Shown here: positions 1-7,521 of the stretch, piece by piece
Layout: every line of letters starts with the position of its first letter
How positions within the stretch are numbered: the first letter of the stretch is position 1
Assembly (NCBI GenBank): GCA_043784965.1
Contig: JAYVXS010000325.1
Coordinates: forward strand, 1 to 10,070
Reading direction: 5' to 3'
Length of the DNA stretch: 10,070 nucleotides
Source of the DNA: JAYTQQ01 sp043784965
Lineage (GTDB): Bacteria > Bdellovibrionota > Bdellovibrionia > Bdellovibrionales > JAMPXM01
Notes under the pieces: model-generated
What the model was told of the DNA's origin: nothing
Seen by the model: only the letters and a program-made list of their open reading frames with translations
Databases searched by the model: none
Translations under genes and position numbers: made by a program

Positions 1-784
1 TGGTTTTGATATTGAAGAAATAGTTCAGAATCTGTGGAGTGTATTTCTGGCGGACCAATTCAGTCGCCGAAGGAATTTGCAAACGTGGGTCAACTTGAGT
101 GAAAAGATATTTATGCAAATTACTTTGAACTTTTTTTCGTCCGTAGCGAAATAGAAACTTCTCTTCAAGCTTCCCAATATCGGCAAATGCGCAAACTGCA
201 AGCCTGCCGTTAAACTCCTGAAACCGAACTACTTTTTCTGAAATCTTGTCGATTAAAAATAGCGCACTCCAGTAATCAAAATCTTCGGCGTCCAGAGCAA
301 CTACTAAGTAGTCCGCCTTTAGGTAAATCTTATTTAACTCAAGACCTAACTTACATAGTGGAATCAGATAAGCCTTATAATCTTCTACTGATTGGGTATC
401 ATATACAAAGCCTGACACTTCAACAAAACATTTATCTTGCGTTTTTAGGCTACTGAGATCAAATTGCTCTTCGCAAGATGTTCTCAATGGGCTCTCAAGA
501 CTCAAACAAAGAACACTCACCACTTTATCTTTTTTTACAGCAATCAAAACTTTTGTTGTTGGCAGGGCGTGAATTTTACTCAATTTCATTTCAGAGACAT
601 GGCTCGCCACTAAATTTTTTTGAAAGTGCACTTGATAAACTAACTTAAAGGCTTGTTCGAGCTCTTCTTTGCTTTCAGCAACTTTGAAAGTAACATCTGG
701 CGATTTTCTAAAATCTAAGTTAATAGACTTTCGAAACATAGAGTGTCTCATTTTTTTTGGCATAAAGCGCATCGTAAGGCTCAT
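1..784 (-). CDS. FeeM/GNAT-like acyltransferase, partial (C-terminus beyond left edge)
   Basis: An open frame of 261 codons runs from an ATG at 784 to the left edge without a stop, so the C-terminus is missing. The start is supported by AGAGGT just upstream; in-frame ATGs at 772 and 760 are alternatives. Residues about 30-130 resemble the FeeM / N-acyl amino acid synthase branch of the GNAT-like fold. There is an N-terminal strand and helix (FKVAESKEELEQAFKLVYQV, 33-52), then a strand pair around VLIAVKKDKVVSVLCL (79-94), then FVEVSGFVYD (120-129), which matches the family's 'E-v-s-x-l-a-v' segment. FeeM-type enzymes join a fatty acyl chain from acyl-ACP to an amino acid. Substrate here cannot be read. 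It lies divergently beside the ligase operon at 997-6786; GNAT-type enzymes are often near RimK/C39 clusters, so a link is plausible but unproven. The reading frame is near certain, the family only moderately so. Confidence 0.65.
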   Translation of the reverse strand, partial: MSLTMRFMPKKMRHSMFRKSINLDFRKSPDVTFKVAESKEELEQAFKLVYQVHFQKNLVASHVSEMKLSKIHALPTTKVLIAVKKDKVVSVLCLSLESPLRTSCEEQFDLSSLKTQDKCFVEVSGFVYDTQSVEDYKAYLIPLCKLGLELNKIYLKADYLVVALDAEDFDYWSALFLIDKISEKVVRFQEFNGRLAVCAFADIGKLEEKFLFRYGRKKVQSNLHKYLFTQVDPRLQIPSATELVRQKYTPQILNYFFNIKT

Positions 785-891
785 TTACCTCTTTCGGCCT
801 ATTGCCTTGAGTTTTTGAATTATTTTAGACCCGTTTAGGACTTGGCGCCCCTTTAAGCTATGAAGCGCGCGCACAAGATGAAATCCTTTAC

Positions 892-921
892 TTGACCCCC
901 CTTCAATTGTCTCACAACAAT
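892..921 (+). promoter_or_regulatory. candidate promoter of the C39/RimK ligase operon
   Basis: TTGACC (892-897) matches five of six bases of a -35 box. AACAAT (916-921) matches four of six of a -10 box, with an 18-nt spacer. Transcription would begin near 928, giving a leader of about 70 nt before the ATG at 997. The same TTG at 892 is the most upstream possible start codon of the frame, so the call also bears on start choice. The -10 is weak; this is only a pattern match. Confidence 0.3.
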
Positions 922-996
922 ATTCATATACGAAGTCGCTCAACACCAACTGGACCAAGGGCCGGAACTCGAAGTAATATCGAAAATAATTTTTGC

Positions 997-1743
997 ATGC
1001 GAAAAACTCTGCCGTTCAAAATTTTGCCACAACCAACCGAAACAACTTGCGGCCCAACTTGTCTTCACGGGATCTATTCTTACTATAAAGATCAAACCAG
1101 CTTAAAAAAAATAATTTCTCAAATTCCGGTTCTTGAAAATGGTGGAACGCTTGCGGTCATGCTAGGCTCGCATGCGCTAAAGCGTGGTTATCAAGCCAAG
1201 ATCTACACCTATAATCTTCACCTTTTTGATCCCACTTGGTTTATACATTCTGACACCAATTTAAGTACCTTACTTGAAGCACAAAAACGCGAAAAGAGAA
1301 GTCAGAAGCTGCGCCAGGCGACCGACAGCTACCTCGAGTTTTTGAAACTTGGCGGCAAGATATTATTTGAGGATCTCAGCCCCCAACTGCTAATCAAATA
1401 TTTGCGGCGAGAGGTTCCCATTCTCACTGGCCTAAGCGCAACTTATTTATATCAATCGGCCCGAGAAATGCCCGATTCGAATGAGTATAATAGTATAGCC
1501 GGCGAGCCATCAGGGCACTTTGTGGTTATCTCGGGACATAATCGTAGAACCAAGAGTTTATTGGTGGCAGACCCGTTTGATCTAAATCCATTTGCCGGAA
1601 GTCACCATTATTGGGTTGATATTAATCGAGTGGTTTCGAGTATTTTACTGGGAATTGTTAGTTACGACGCAAATTTTTTAGTGATTGAGCCAAGCAAACC
1701 CTCAGCTATTGCAAGAAGAAAACTTAAGGGCAAAGCGCGATGA
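997..1743 (+). CDS. C39-like (papain-fold) peptidase, DUF3335-type, first gene of the ligase operon
   Basis: The protein has 248 residues from ATG 997. The frame extends up to a TTG at 892, but residues between (HNNIHIRSRSTPTGPRAG) look non-coding and overlap a possible -35 box, so 997 is preferred; no strong Shine-Dalgarno is visible at either site. From 997, residues 12-23 (QPTETTCGPTCL) carry the Q-x5-C-G-P motif of C39-like cysteine peptidases, with C18 as nucleophile. H174 (SGHFVVISG) and D192 (ADPFD) complete a Cys-His-Asp triad. There is no signal peptide, so it should be cytoplasmic. As I recall, C39-like DUF3335 proteins, sometimes fused to a GNAT domain, sit next to RLAN/RimK ligases in many proteobacteria, which matches the next gene (ATGA overlap). 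It may trim a peptide, or transfer an acyl or peptidyl group, in the pathway; the substrate is unknown. Confidence 0.8.
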   Translation: MRKTLPFKILPQPTETTCGPTCLHGIYSYYKDQTSLKKIISQIPVLENGGTLAVMLGSHALKRGYQAKIYTYNLHLFDPTWFIHSDTNLSTLLEAQKREKRSQKLRQATDSYLEFLKLGGKILFEDLSPQLLIKYLRREVPILTGLSATYLYQSAREMPDSNEYNSIAGEPSGHFVVISGHNRRTKSLLVADPFDLNPFAGSHHYWVDINRVVSSILLGIVSYDANFLVIEPSKPSAIARRKLKGKAR

Positions 1744-3209
1744 GGCATTTAATTGTCGTTGATGAACCCGCTGAATGGCCGATCAAAATAAAGGGCGTCG
1801 AGCTTTGTTCGGCTAAGGACTATCTAACTTTAGAGTCCTATAGGAAGTCGCGAAACATTAAAGTTTATAATTTATGTAAATCCTATCGCTATCAAAGCTT
1901 CGGCTACTATGTTTCTCTTTTGGCTGCAGCAAGGGCTCATAAACCAGTCCCAAATGTTTCCACAATCCAAGACCTCAAGTCACAATCGCTCGTTCGATTT
2001 GTGTCCGAAGATTTAGATGAACTGATTCAAAAAAGCTTGGAAGGCTTGAAGTCAAATGAGTTCACACTCAGTATATATTTCGGACACAATACGGCGAAGC
2101 GCTATGACAAACTCTCAACTCATCTCTTCAAACTATTTCAATGTCCACTTCTTCGGGCTGAATTTGAATTCACTTCAAAATGGCAACTGCAAAGTATCCG
2201 ACCGCTGTCGGCACTTGAAATTTCAGAGACACATTACCCTTATGTGATTTCTTTCGCGCGAAAGTTTTTTAATGATCGCAACATTAGCCTCAAAAAAGAA
2301 GTCATCTACAATTTTGACCTCGCCATTTTAGTCAACCCCCAAGAGAAGTTACCGCCCTCAAACGAAGATGCGCTGAAAAGATTCATCAAAGCCGCTCATC
2401 AAGAAGGGCTTAGCGCAGAAATCATAACTCGAGATGATTTCGGAAGACTTGCGCAGTTCGATGCTCTCTTCATTCGAGAAACAACCGCCGTCAATCATCA
2501 TACCTATCGTTTCGCAAGACGGGCCGAGGCCGAAGGATTGATCGTGATAGACGATTCAAATTCAATATTGAAATGTTCAAACAAAATCTATCTTGCAGAA
2601 TTATTAGAGAACAATCGTGTACGCGTCCCAAAAAGCTTAATTGTACACAAAGAAAACATCAAGAAAGTAAGCTCAATAATTGGATTCCCATGTATTTTAA
2701 AAGAACCTGACGGCGCATTTTCTATGGGGGTCAAAAAAGCAAAAACCTCTAAAGAGTTGCTCGAACATTTAGAAGATATGTGGCAGAAGTCAGACCTGGT
2801 CATTGCCCAAGAATTTCTGCCCACCGATTTTGATTGGCGAATTGGTATTATAGATAAAACTCCGGTTTTCGCCTGCAAATATCATATGGCAAAAGATCAT
2901 TGGCAAATTACTAAAAATCAGACAAAGGGAGTTGCACTCGATGGAAAGGTCGAAAGCTTCTTACTTAGCGACGTCCCAGAAGAAGTCATCAATTCAGCGC
3001 TAAAGGCGGCGAACCTTATTGGCAATAGTCTGTACGGGGTTGACTTGAAATTCGTTAACAACAAGTGCTATGTAATTGAAATAAACGACAACCCCAATAT
3101 CGATTTCGGCTACGAGGATGAGGAACTCAAAATGAAACTATATTCAACAATAATGCAGGTCTTTAGAGACAGGATCGAAAAGAGAAAAATCAAAAATCAG
3201 GGCAACTAA
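1740..3209 (+). CDS. RimK-like ATP-grasp ligase with N-terminal RLAN domain
   Basis: The protein has 489 residues; its ATG overlaps the preceding stop (ATGA), indicating translational coupling. Residues 1-150 fit the RimK-like ATP-grasp N-terminal (RLAN) domain, with YNLCKSYRYQSFGYYVSLLA (43-62) as its signature. About 190-290 is a pre-ATP-grasp region (FDLAILVNP; VIDDSNSILKCSNK). About 285-480 is the ATP-grasp fold. K321 in ILKEPDGAFSMGV (319-331) is the phosphate-loop lysine. QEF (357-359) is the adenine-hinge segment, R367 lies in DFDWRIG, D435 in YGVDLK, and E447/N449 in EINDNPN bind Mg-ATP. All key residues are present. Family members join a carboxylate, through an acyl phosphate, to an amine; RimK itself adds glutamate to ribosomal protein S6. 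The RLAN branch is larger and its substrate is unknown, so the name rimK is not assigned. Context suggests small-molecule or peptide synthesis. Confidence 0.9.
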   Translation: MRHLIVVDEPAEWPIKIKGVELCSAKDYLTLESYRKSRNIKVYNLCKSYRYQSFGYYVSLLAAARAHKPVPNVSTIQDLKSQSLVRFVSEDLDELIQKSLEGLKSNEFTLSIYFGHNTAKRYDKLSTHLFKLFQCPLLRAEFEFTSKWQLQSIRPLSALEISETHYPYVISFARKFFNDRNISLKKEVIYNFDLAILVNPQEKLPPSNEDALKRFIKAAHQEGLSAEIITRDDFGRLAQFDALFIRETTAVNHHTYRFARRAEAEGLIVIDDSNSILKCSNKIYLAELLENNRVRVPKSLIVHKENIKKVSSIIGFPCILKEPDGAFSMGVKKAKTSKELLEHLEDMWQKSDLVIAQEFLPTDFDWRIGIIDKTPVFACKYHMAKDHWQITKNQTKGVALDGKVESFLLSDVPEEVINSALKAANLIGNSLYGVDLKFVNNKCYVIEINDNPNIDFGYEDEELKMKLYSTIMQVFRDRIEKRKIKNQGN

Positions 3210-3240
3210 AACGCAACCCAAAAGTATTTGTAAGGGAAGT

Positions 3241-4473
3241 ATGGCGCAGTCATTTCTAAATCTTTTTGAAGCCTACGGCATTGAGCTTGAGTATATGATT
3301 GTCGATGAAAAAACTCTCAGAGTTTTGCCGATTACTGATCAAGTTTTTAAGGATATCACCGGTCATTATGCCTCTGATATAGAGGATGGCATATTAGAAT
3401 GGTCAAACGAACTAGTCTTGCATGTTGTCGAGCTCAAGGTCGCCAAACCGGTGCACGATTTGAAAAACCTCAATATTGAGTTCTCCAGGGGAGTAAACAG
3501 ACTCAACTCTTATCTGAAAAAATTTTCAGCAAAACTACTCCCTACCGCAATGCATCCTTTTATGGATCCATATAGTGAAACGCTACTCTGGCCGCATGAT
3601 AATAATGAGGTCTACAAAGCCTACAATCGAATATTTGATTGCAAGGGCCACGGTTGGTCAAATGTACAAAGCACTCATATTAATTTGCCGTTCAATACGG
3701 ATGGAGACTTCGTAAAGCTTCATGCTGCAATTCGCGTAATTTTGCCTTTGATACCAGCGCTTGCCGCAAGTTCGCCATTTTATTCAGGGCAATCACATGG
3801 CGCTCATGATTCTCGCCTCGAATTCTATAAGGCGAATCAAATTAAAATTCCGATTATTGCCGGAGATATCATTCCTGAACAAGTGAGCAGTATGCAAAAT
3901 TACAAAGACCAAGTTCTTGCGCAGATCTACAGGGATGTCGCGATATACGATCCCGATCAGATTCTCAATGATGATTGGCTAAATTCACGCGGTGCCATCC
4001 CGAGATTTGATCGCCAAAGTATCGAAATTAGACTGATGGATATTCAAGAAGCACCACTCGCCGATCTCGCTATCATTGAGTTTGTTGTTCACATTTTAAA
4101 GAGTCTTTGTGCTGGCAACTGGATCACCTACGAATCCCAACAAGAGCAATCGACCGCCATGCTCAAAGCGATGCTCGATCAAAATATTAAAAATGCTGAA
4201 AGAGCAATCTTAGCCGAAAGTACATATGCAAATTTTTGGGGATGCGAAGACGCCACCTCCACACACGACTTATTGAAATTTCTTTTTGAAAAAACTAACT
4301 TTGAACTTTATGCGACTCATGCAGACATCAGCAAACACATTCGACTTATTTTAAATGAAGGCTGCCTTGCCACCCGCATGAAGGCGGCTTTAAAATTTCA
4401 GGACATGCACTCGCTCTATCACAATTTAGCAAATTGCTTAGCTCAAAATCAAAGTTTTGAAAGTTCAAAATGA
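3241..4473 (+). CDS. GCS2-type carboxylate-amine ligase (glutamate-cysteine ligase family)
   Basis: The protein has 410 residues. ATG 3241 is preceded by AAGGGA at suitable spacing, 31 nt after the ligase gene. Motifs of the GCS2/COOH-NH2 ligase fold (glutamine-synthetase-like) appear in order. GIELEYMIVD (13-22) has the metal-binding E15/E17. VELKVAKP (63-70) has E64. STHINLP (144-150) has H146/N148. RGAIPRF (250-256) and SIEIRLMD (260-267) have R264 near the ATP/substrate site. Known members make gamma-glutamylcysteine or related gamma-glutamyl amides using ATP. This protein is close to the length of YbdK-like members but diverges, and no glutathione synthetase partner of the usual type is beside it, so glutathione synthesis should not be assumed. 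Paired with the ATP-grasp ligase it gives two successive amide-forming steps. It overlaps the next gene by ATGA. Confidence 0.88.
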   Translation: MAQSFLNLFEAYGIELEYMIVDEKTLRVLPITDQVFKDITGHYASDIEDGILEWSNELVLHVVELKVAKPVHDLKNLNIEFSRGVNRLNSYLKKFSAKLLPTAMHPFMDPYSETLLWPHDNNEVYKAYNRIFDCKGHGWSNVQSTHINLPFNTDGDFVKLHAAIRVILPLIPALAASSPFYSGQSHGAHDSRLEFYKANQIKIPIIAGDIIPEQVSSMQNYKDQVLAQIYRDVAIYDPDQILNDDWLNSRGAIPRFDRQSIEIRLMDIQEAPLADLAIIEFVVHILKSLCAGNWITYESQQEQSTAMLKAMLDQNIKNAERAILAESTYANFWGCEDATSTHDLLKFLFEKTNFELYATHADISKHIRLILNEGCLATRMKAALKFQDMHSLYHNLANCLAQNQSFESSK

Positions 4474-5183
4474 AGACAACTGGAATATTACTCACCTGTG
4501 AGCATGGCGGCAATGAAGTGCCCGAAGTATATAAAAAATATTTTCGAGATTTCAATGATGTATTAAGCACCCATCGGGGCTTTGATATTGGGGCTCTGGG
4601 AACCGCAGAAATTATTTCCAAATTAATCGGCGCACCACTAATAGGATCTGAAGTCTCAAGGCTTTTGATCGACCTGAATCGCTCACCAGGCAGTAAAAAT
4701 TTATTTTCAAAGGCCAGTCGGCAACTTTCAAGCCAAGAAAAAGCCAAAATTCTTGAGAAGTACTACTTTACCCATCACTTTAAAGTTCAGACTCATTTGC
4801 GAGAAAGTCTAAAGAAGTCTCAACGCATTCTGCATATTGCAGTTCACTCGTTTACACCGGTGTGGCAAGGCAGCACGCGAAATGCTGATGTCGGAATTTT
4901 GTATGATCCAAAATCAAACTTTGAATTTCAGTTTGCCAGTAAGCTGAGAATTTATCTCAAAAGTGCCGCTCCCCAGATAAGAATTCGCATGAACTATCCA
5001 TACAAGGGCACATCTGACGGACTCACCAAGATCTTGCGAGCTTCGCTCGGAAACAAAAAATATGCTGGGATTGAAATTGAAATCAATCAGAGTTTTTTTG
5101 AACAAAATATAGCAGTAAATCAAAAGCGAATTGCTGAGCAGTTTGCCCGAGCAATAGTTGAAGCAAAGGATGCCTTACAATGA
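4470..5183 (+). CDS. N-formylglutamate amidohydrolase-like hydrolase
   Basis: The protein has 237 residues, starting in an ATGA overlap with the GCS2-type gene. The FGase fold signatures are clear: TCEHGGNEVP (9-18) with E11/H12, HRGFDIGALG (35-44) with D39, SRLLIDLNRS (63-72), the HSFTP segment (126-130) with H126, GILYDP (142-147), NYPYKGTSDGLT (175-186) and IEIEINQ (201-207). The zinc-ligand and catalytic positions expected from the family appear to be kept. HutG-type enzymes remove formyl from N-formylglutamate in histidine breakdown, but no hut genes are present. Its position between two ligases and an exported protein suggests hydrolysis of an N-acyl or amide group on the pathway's intermediate or product, so the symbol hutG is withheld. 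It overlaps the next gene by ATGA as well. Confidence 0.88.
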   Translation: MKTTGILLTCEHGGNEVPEVYKKYFRDFNDVLSTHRGFDIGALGTAEIISKLIGAPLIGSEVSRLLIDLNRSPGSKNLFSKASRQLSSQEKAKILEKYYFTHHFKVQTHLRESLKKSQRILHIAVHSFTPVWQGSTRNADVGILYDPKSNFEFQFASKLRIYLKSAAPQIRIRMNYPYKGTSDGLTKILRASLGNKKYAGIEIEINQSFFEQNIAVNQKRIAEQFARAIVEAKDALQ

Positions 5184-5593
5184 GCGCAAAAAAGAAACTG
5201 ATATACGGTCTTGCGGTTTTAATAATGACTGCGTTCGCAGTTACGCGAGCTGATGTCGCCTTTTGGTTAGCGCCACCTCACAAAAAATTTGCTTTAGCGA
5301 CTCGCACTGACTTTAATCTTCTGATGAAGAATCACTACCTGCCGCCGTCTTGGTCAAATATTCGAACGATTGAAGTTAGTTCGGACGCCAGTCATGTACA
5401 GGATTGGCTGGGGCCGGAGGCCTTTGATGTAAAAAAGAAGGCCGACGGTGAGTTTGCGCTAAAGGTTTTTGTTTCAGAATGGATTGATGGCTATCGATAT
5501 GGAGCCCTAGTTCAATACGATCTTATCAATCTTAAAACCAAGAACACCGTCTGGGAACTAAATCGAACTTACAAATTAGGACTTATGTATTAA
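5180..5593 (+). CDS. small exported or membrane-anchored protein, unknown family
   Basis: The protein has 137 residues and starts in an ATGA overlap with the amidohydrolase gene, so it is translationally coupled. The N-terminus is a Sec-type signal or uncleaved anchor: basic MSAKKK, then hydrophobic LIYGLAVLIMTAFAV (7-21), with possible cleavage after A24 (VTRA/D). The mature part, about 113 residues, is compact and rich in aromatic residues (W29, W58, W75, W91, W120). It contains strand-like stretches such as FALKVFVSEW and ALVQYDLINL, suggesting a beta-rich domain acting outside the cytoplasm. I recognise no family and see no catalytic motif. Being welded into a biosynthetic operon next to a transporter, it could bind, escort or sense the product; that is inference only. 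Confidence 0.82.
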   Translation: MSAKKKLIYGLAVLIMTAFAVTRADVAFWLAPPHKKFALATRTDFNLLMKNHYLPPSWSNIRTIEVSSDASHVQDWLGPEAFDVKKKADGEFALKVFVSEWIDGYRYGALVQYDLINLKTKNTVWELNRTYKLGLMY

Positions 5594-5628
5594 AGCCATT
5601 CAATCGCCATCGTCTGGAGAATTTAATC

Positions 5629-6786
5629 ATGGTCTTTAATAAGGCAGTCTTCAATCGTACGGTCATTCAGCTCGGACTCGTCTCATTTTTCGCCGATGTT
5701 TCAAGTGAAATGCTATATCCAATCACGCCTATTTTTTTAAGTTCGGTTTTGGGAGCATCGATGTTCCATATCGGCCTGATTGAAGGATTTGCAGAAGCAC
5801 TTGCAAGTTTACTCAAAAGTACCTCTGGAGTATGGTCAGATCGCATTCGCTCAAGACGCCATTTTGTATGGGTCGGATATCTATTGACCGCACTCGCTAA
5901 ACCTCTCATTGGTTTATCAAATTCTTGGTTAGGTGTTCTGAGTGCCCGCGCTCTTGACCGCACCGGCAAAGGGATTCGATCTGCGCCCCGAGATGCTCTC
6001 TTAAGTGAGGCCGTTGCTCCTGAACTACGAGGGGCAGCCTTTGGTTGGCATCGGGCAATGGATACCCTAGGTGCCGCAATTGGCCCATTGATTGCAATTT
6101 ATTACCTGAACTATCATACCGATCTTAGGTCAATTTACTTCTGGGCTTTTATTCCAGGTCTAATAGCGGTCGCCATTGTATTTGGAATTGATGAAAAATC
6201 TCAAATTCAGAAAAAGCCGGCCGCCAACCCAAAACCTCAAATATCATTATTTAAACTCTCCAGAAAATTTCACTTTTACTTAATTTCTTGGACGGTTTTT
6301 TCAATTGGTAATTCAAGTGATGTCTTCATTTTATTAAAGACAAAAGCCAGTGGCCTCGAGCTCCGCTCCACCATTTTGCTCTACTGTTTTTACAATCTAA
6401 TATATGCCCTGCTAAGCCCCTATCTCGGCAGCCTCTCTGACCGTATCTCAAGAAAGTGGATCATCAGCGGAGGGCTTTTCGTCTTTGCGCTAACCTACAT
6501 AGGATTTTCGTTGGCAAATGGCTTCTGGAGCTTCTTTTTCTTATTTGGAATCTACGGAATTTATATGGCCGCAACCGACGGTGTCGGCAAGGCCTTGGCC
6601 GTAGATCTCTTGCCAAAAGATATGAAGGCAACTGGCCTTGGGCTTTTGGGAACTTTCACCGGCTTTGCTACTCTCATTGCAAGTATCTCGGCGGGATTTA
6701 TTTGGGATCATTTTGGTGCAGCATTTAGCTTTTACTATGCCGCCACCGGCGCCCTTATCGCAGCGGCGCTCATGATTTTTCTTTAG
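5629..6786 (+). CDS. MFS transporter, probable efflux permease
   Basis: The 385-residue protein has about twelve hydrophobic segments, typical of the major facilitator superfamily. The start ATG is preceded by GGAGA with an 8-nt spacer. The loop 2-3 motif A occurs twice, as GVWSDRIRSRR (67-77) and GSLSDRISRKW (267-277), marking the two six-helix halves. The stretch RALDRTGKGIRSAPRDALL (107-125) is characteristic of a widespread bacterial MFS subgroup annotated only as MFS_1. Residues around 190-205 (KSQIQKKPAANPKPQ) are the central cytoplasmic loop. It follows the small exported protein after 35 nt with no terminator, so it is probably the last gene of the operon. It is a natural candidate to export the product of the ligases, though uptake cannot be excluded. 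Confidence 0.9.
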   Translation: MVFNKAVFNRTVIQLGLVSFFADVSSEMLYPITPIFLSSVLGASMFHIGLIEGFAEALASLLKSTSGVWSDRIRSRRHFVWVGYLLTALAKPLIGLSNSWLGVLSARALDRTGKGIRSAPRDALLSEAVAPELRGAAFGWHRAMDTLGAAIGPLIAIYYLNYHTDLRSIYFWAFIPGLIAVAIVFGIDEKSQIQKKPAANPKPQISLFKLSRKFHFYLISWTVFSIGNSSDVFILLKTKASGLELRSTILLYCFYNLIYALLSPYLGSLSDRISRKWIISGGLFVFALTYIGFSLANGFWSFFFLFGIYGIYMAATDGVGKALAVDLLPKDMKATGLGLLGTFTGFATLIASISAGFIWDHFGAAFSFYYAATGALIAAALMIFL

Positions 6787-6792
6787 TATTAA

Positions 6793-6811
6793 CCCGGATT
6801 CGTTAGCCGGG
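6793..6811. terminator. weak hairpin between convergent genes, possible terminator
   Basis: CCCGG (6793-6797) and CCGGG (6807-6811) form a 5-bp G+C stem with a 9-nt loop, seven bases after the MFS stop. A second candidate stem, CCGTTT (6822-6827) with AAACGG (6846-6851), follows. Neither has a T-run on either strand, so neither is a classical intrinsic terminator. They sit where the plus operon and the minus DUF3465-like gene converge. Confidence 0.25.
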
Positions 6812-6868
6812 ATTAGTTAGACCGTTTTGCCAAGGAATGAGATATAAACGGCCTAAACAAACTGAAGA

Positions 6869-7417
6869 TTACCTTCTTTTTTGCTGGTAATTGTCACCGT
6901 TATCGCCAATATTTTGACCGGTGAGTATACCGTTGATCACTAAATATCCAGAAGGATGACGATCAGGGCTTGGAGCTTTATGAACCCAATGAATGATTGC
7001 TCCATCTGGAGAGGCCGGATATTGAGTGTTTTTGTTTGCAGTGATATAGTCGCCACAAGCAACTACCTTGGAGCCAACTCCAAAAGCTGGAAATCTTCCA
7101 AATTCCTCATTGTAAATGACCTCTAACGTATTAGTTGGCAAAGGCCCGATCTGAAGCGCGAAATGACGATGACCGCTATGGTCATCGTAAATCTTAGTAA
7201 CCATTCCACTCACAAGCGCCCGAGTGCGATAGGAATTGGGCGTGCTGACCTTCATTTGAATCACAACTTGGTTGTCAAGTGCAATGGGTTGCCTTTGATC
7301 ATTCAAGCATGCCGGAATATTTGCGCTATTTTCAGAAAATCCAAGTGATTTCTCTGCGACTAAAAAAGACAGCGATAATACAAGAACTAGGATAGACAAG
7401 ACCTTCCGAACAAACAT
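6869..7417 (-). CDS. exported DUF3465-like protein
   Basis: The protein has 182 residues from ATG 7417. A TTG one codon upstream (7420) is in frame, but AGGGGGT lies about 5 nt before the ATG, which fits the ATG better. Residues 2-27 are a signal peptide: basic VRK, hydrophobic LSILVLVLSLSFLVA, likely cleavage near AEKSLG. The mature domain resembles DUF3465. G71-x2-T-K-I-Y is followed by HSGHRHFALQIG (80-91), then a GDYI turn (122-125), then the hallmark C-terminal segment IIHWVHKAPSPDRHPSGYL (141-159) near GIL (163-165). That family keeps the 'IHWxH...RH..G' pattern and has no assigned function. Its small OB-like beta-rich character is my impression, not shown. C37 and C121 in the exported part could form a disulphide. 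It converges on the MFS gene and is transcribed from its own promoter region. Confidence 0.78.
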   Translation of the reverse strand: MFVRKVLSILVLVLSLSFLVAEKSLGFSENSANIPACLNDQRQPIALDNQVVIQMKVSTPNSYRTRALVSGMVTKIYDDHSGHRHFALQIGPLPTNTLEVIYNEEFGRFPAFGVGSKVVACGDYITANKNTQYPASPDGAIIHWVHKAPSPDRHPSGYLVINGILTGQNIGDNGDNYQQKRR

Positions 7418-7472
7418 CAATACCCCCTATTAATTGAAAAATGCGGTTCACATCAGATACAGAAAAGTCCCT

Positions 7473-7481
7473 ATTTTAGCA
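7473..7481 (-). promoter_or_regulatory. candidate extended -10 promoter of the DUF3465-like gene
   Basis: On the minus strand TGCTAAAAT (7481-7473) reads as an extended -10 element (TG-n-TAAAAT). It is about 55 nt upstream of the ATG at 7417, with no convincing -35 box. Transcripts would start near 7466. Pattern match only. Confidence 0.3.
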
Positions 7482-7521
7482 AGTGAATGTGGAAGTTTAG
7501 TAAATATTTATTATCTGTTTG

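Noticed and set aside
4346..4747. Minus-strand 133-codon frame
   Set aside because: It is antisense to the junction of two genes with full family motifs. It has no recognisable domain or SD, so it is a shadow frame.
3241..5183. Glutathione biosynthesis or histidine-degradation (hut) operon
   Set aside because: Only one family member of each is present. No glutathione synthetase of the usual type, hutH, hutU or hutI is seen, and the RLAN-RimK/C39 context points elsewhere.
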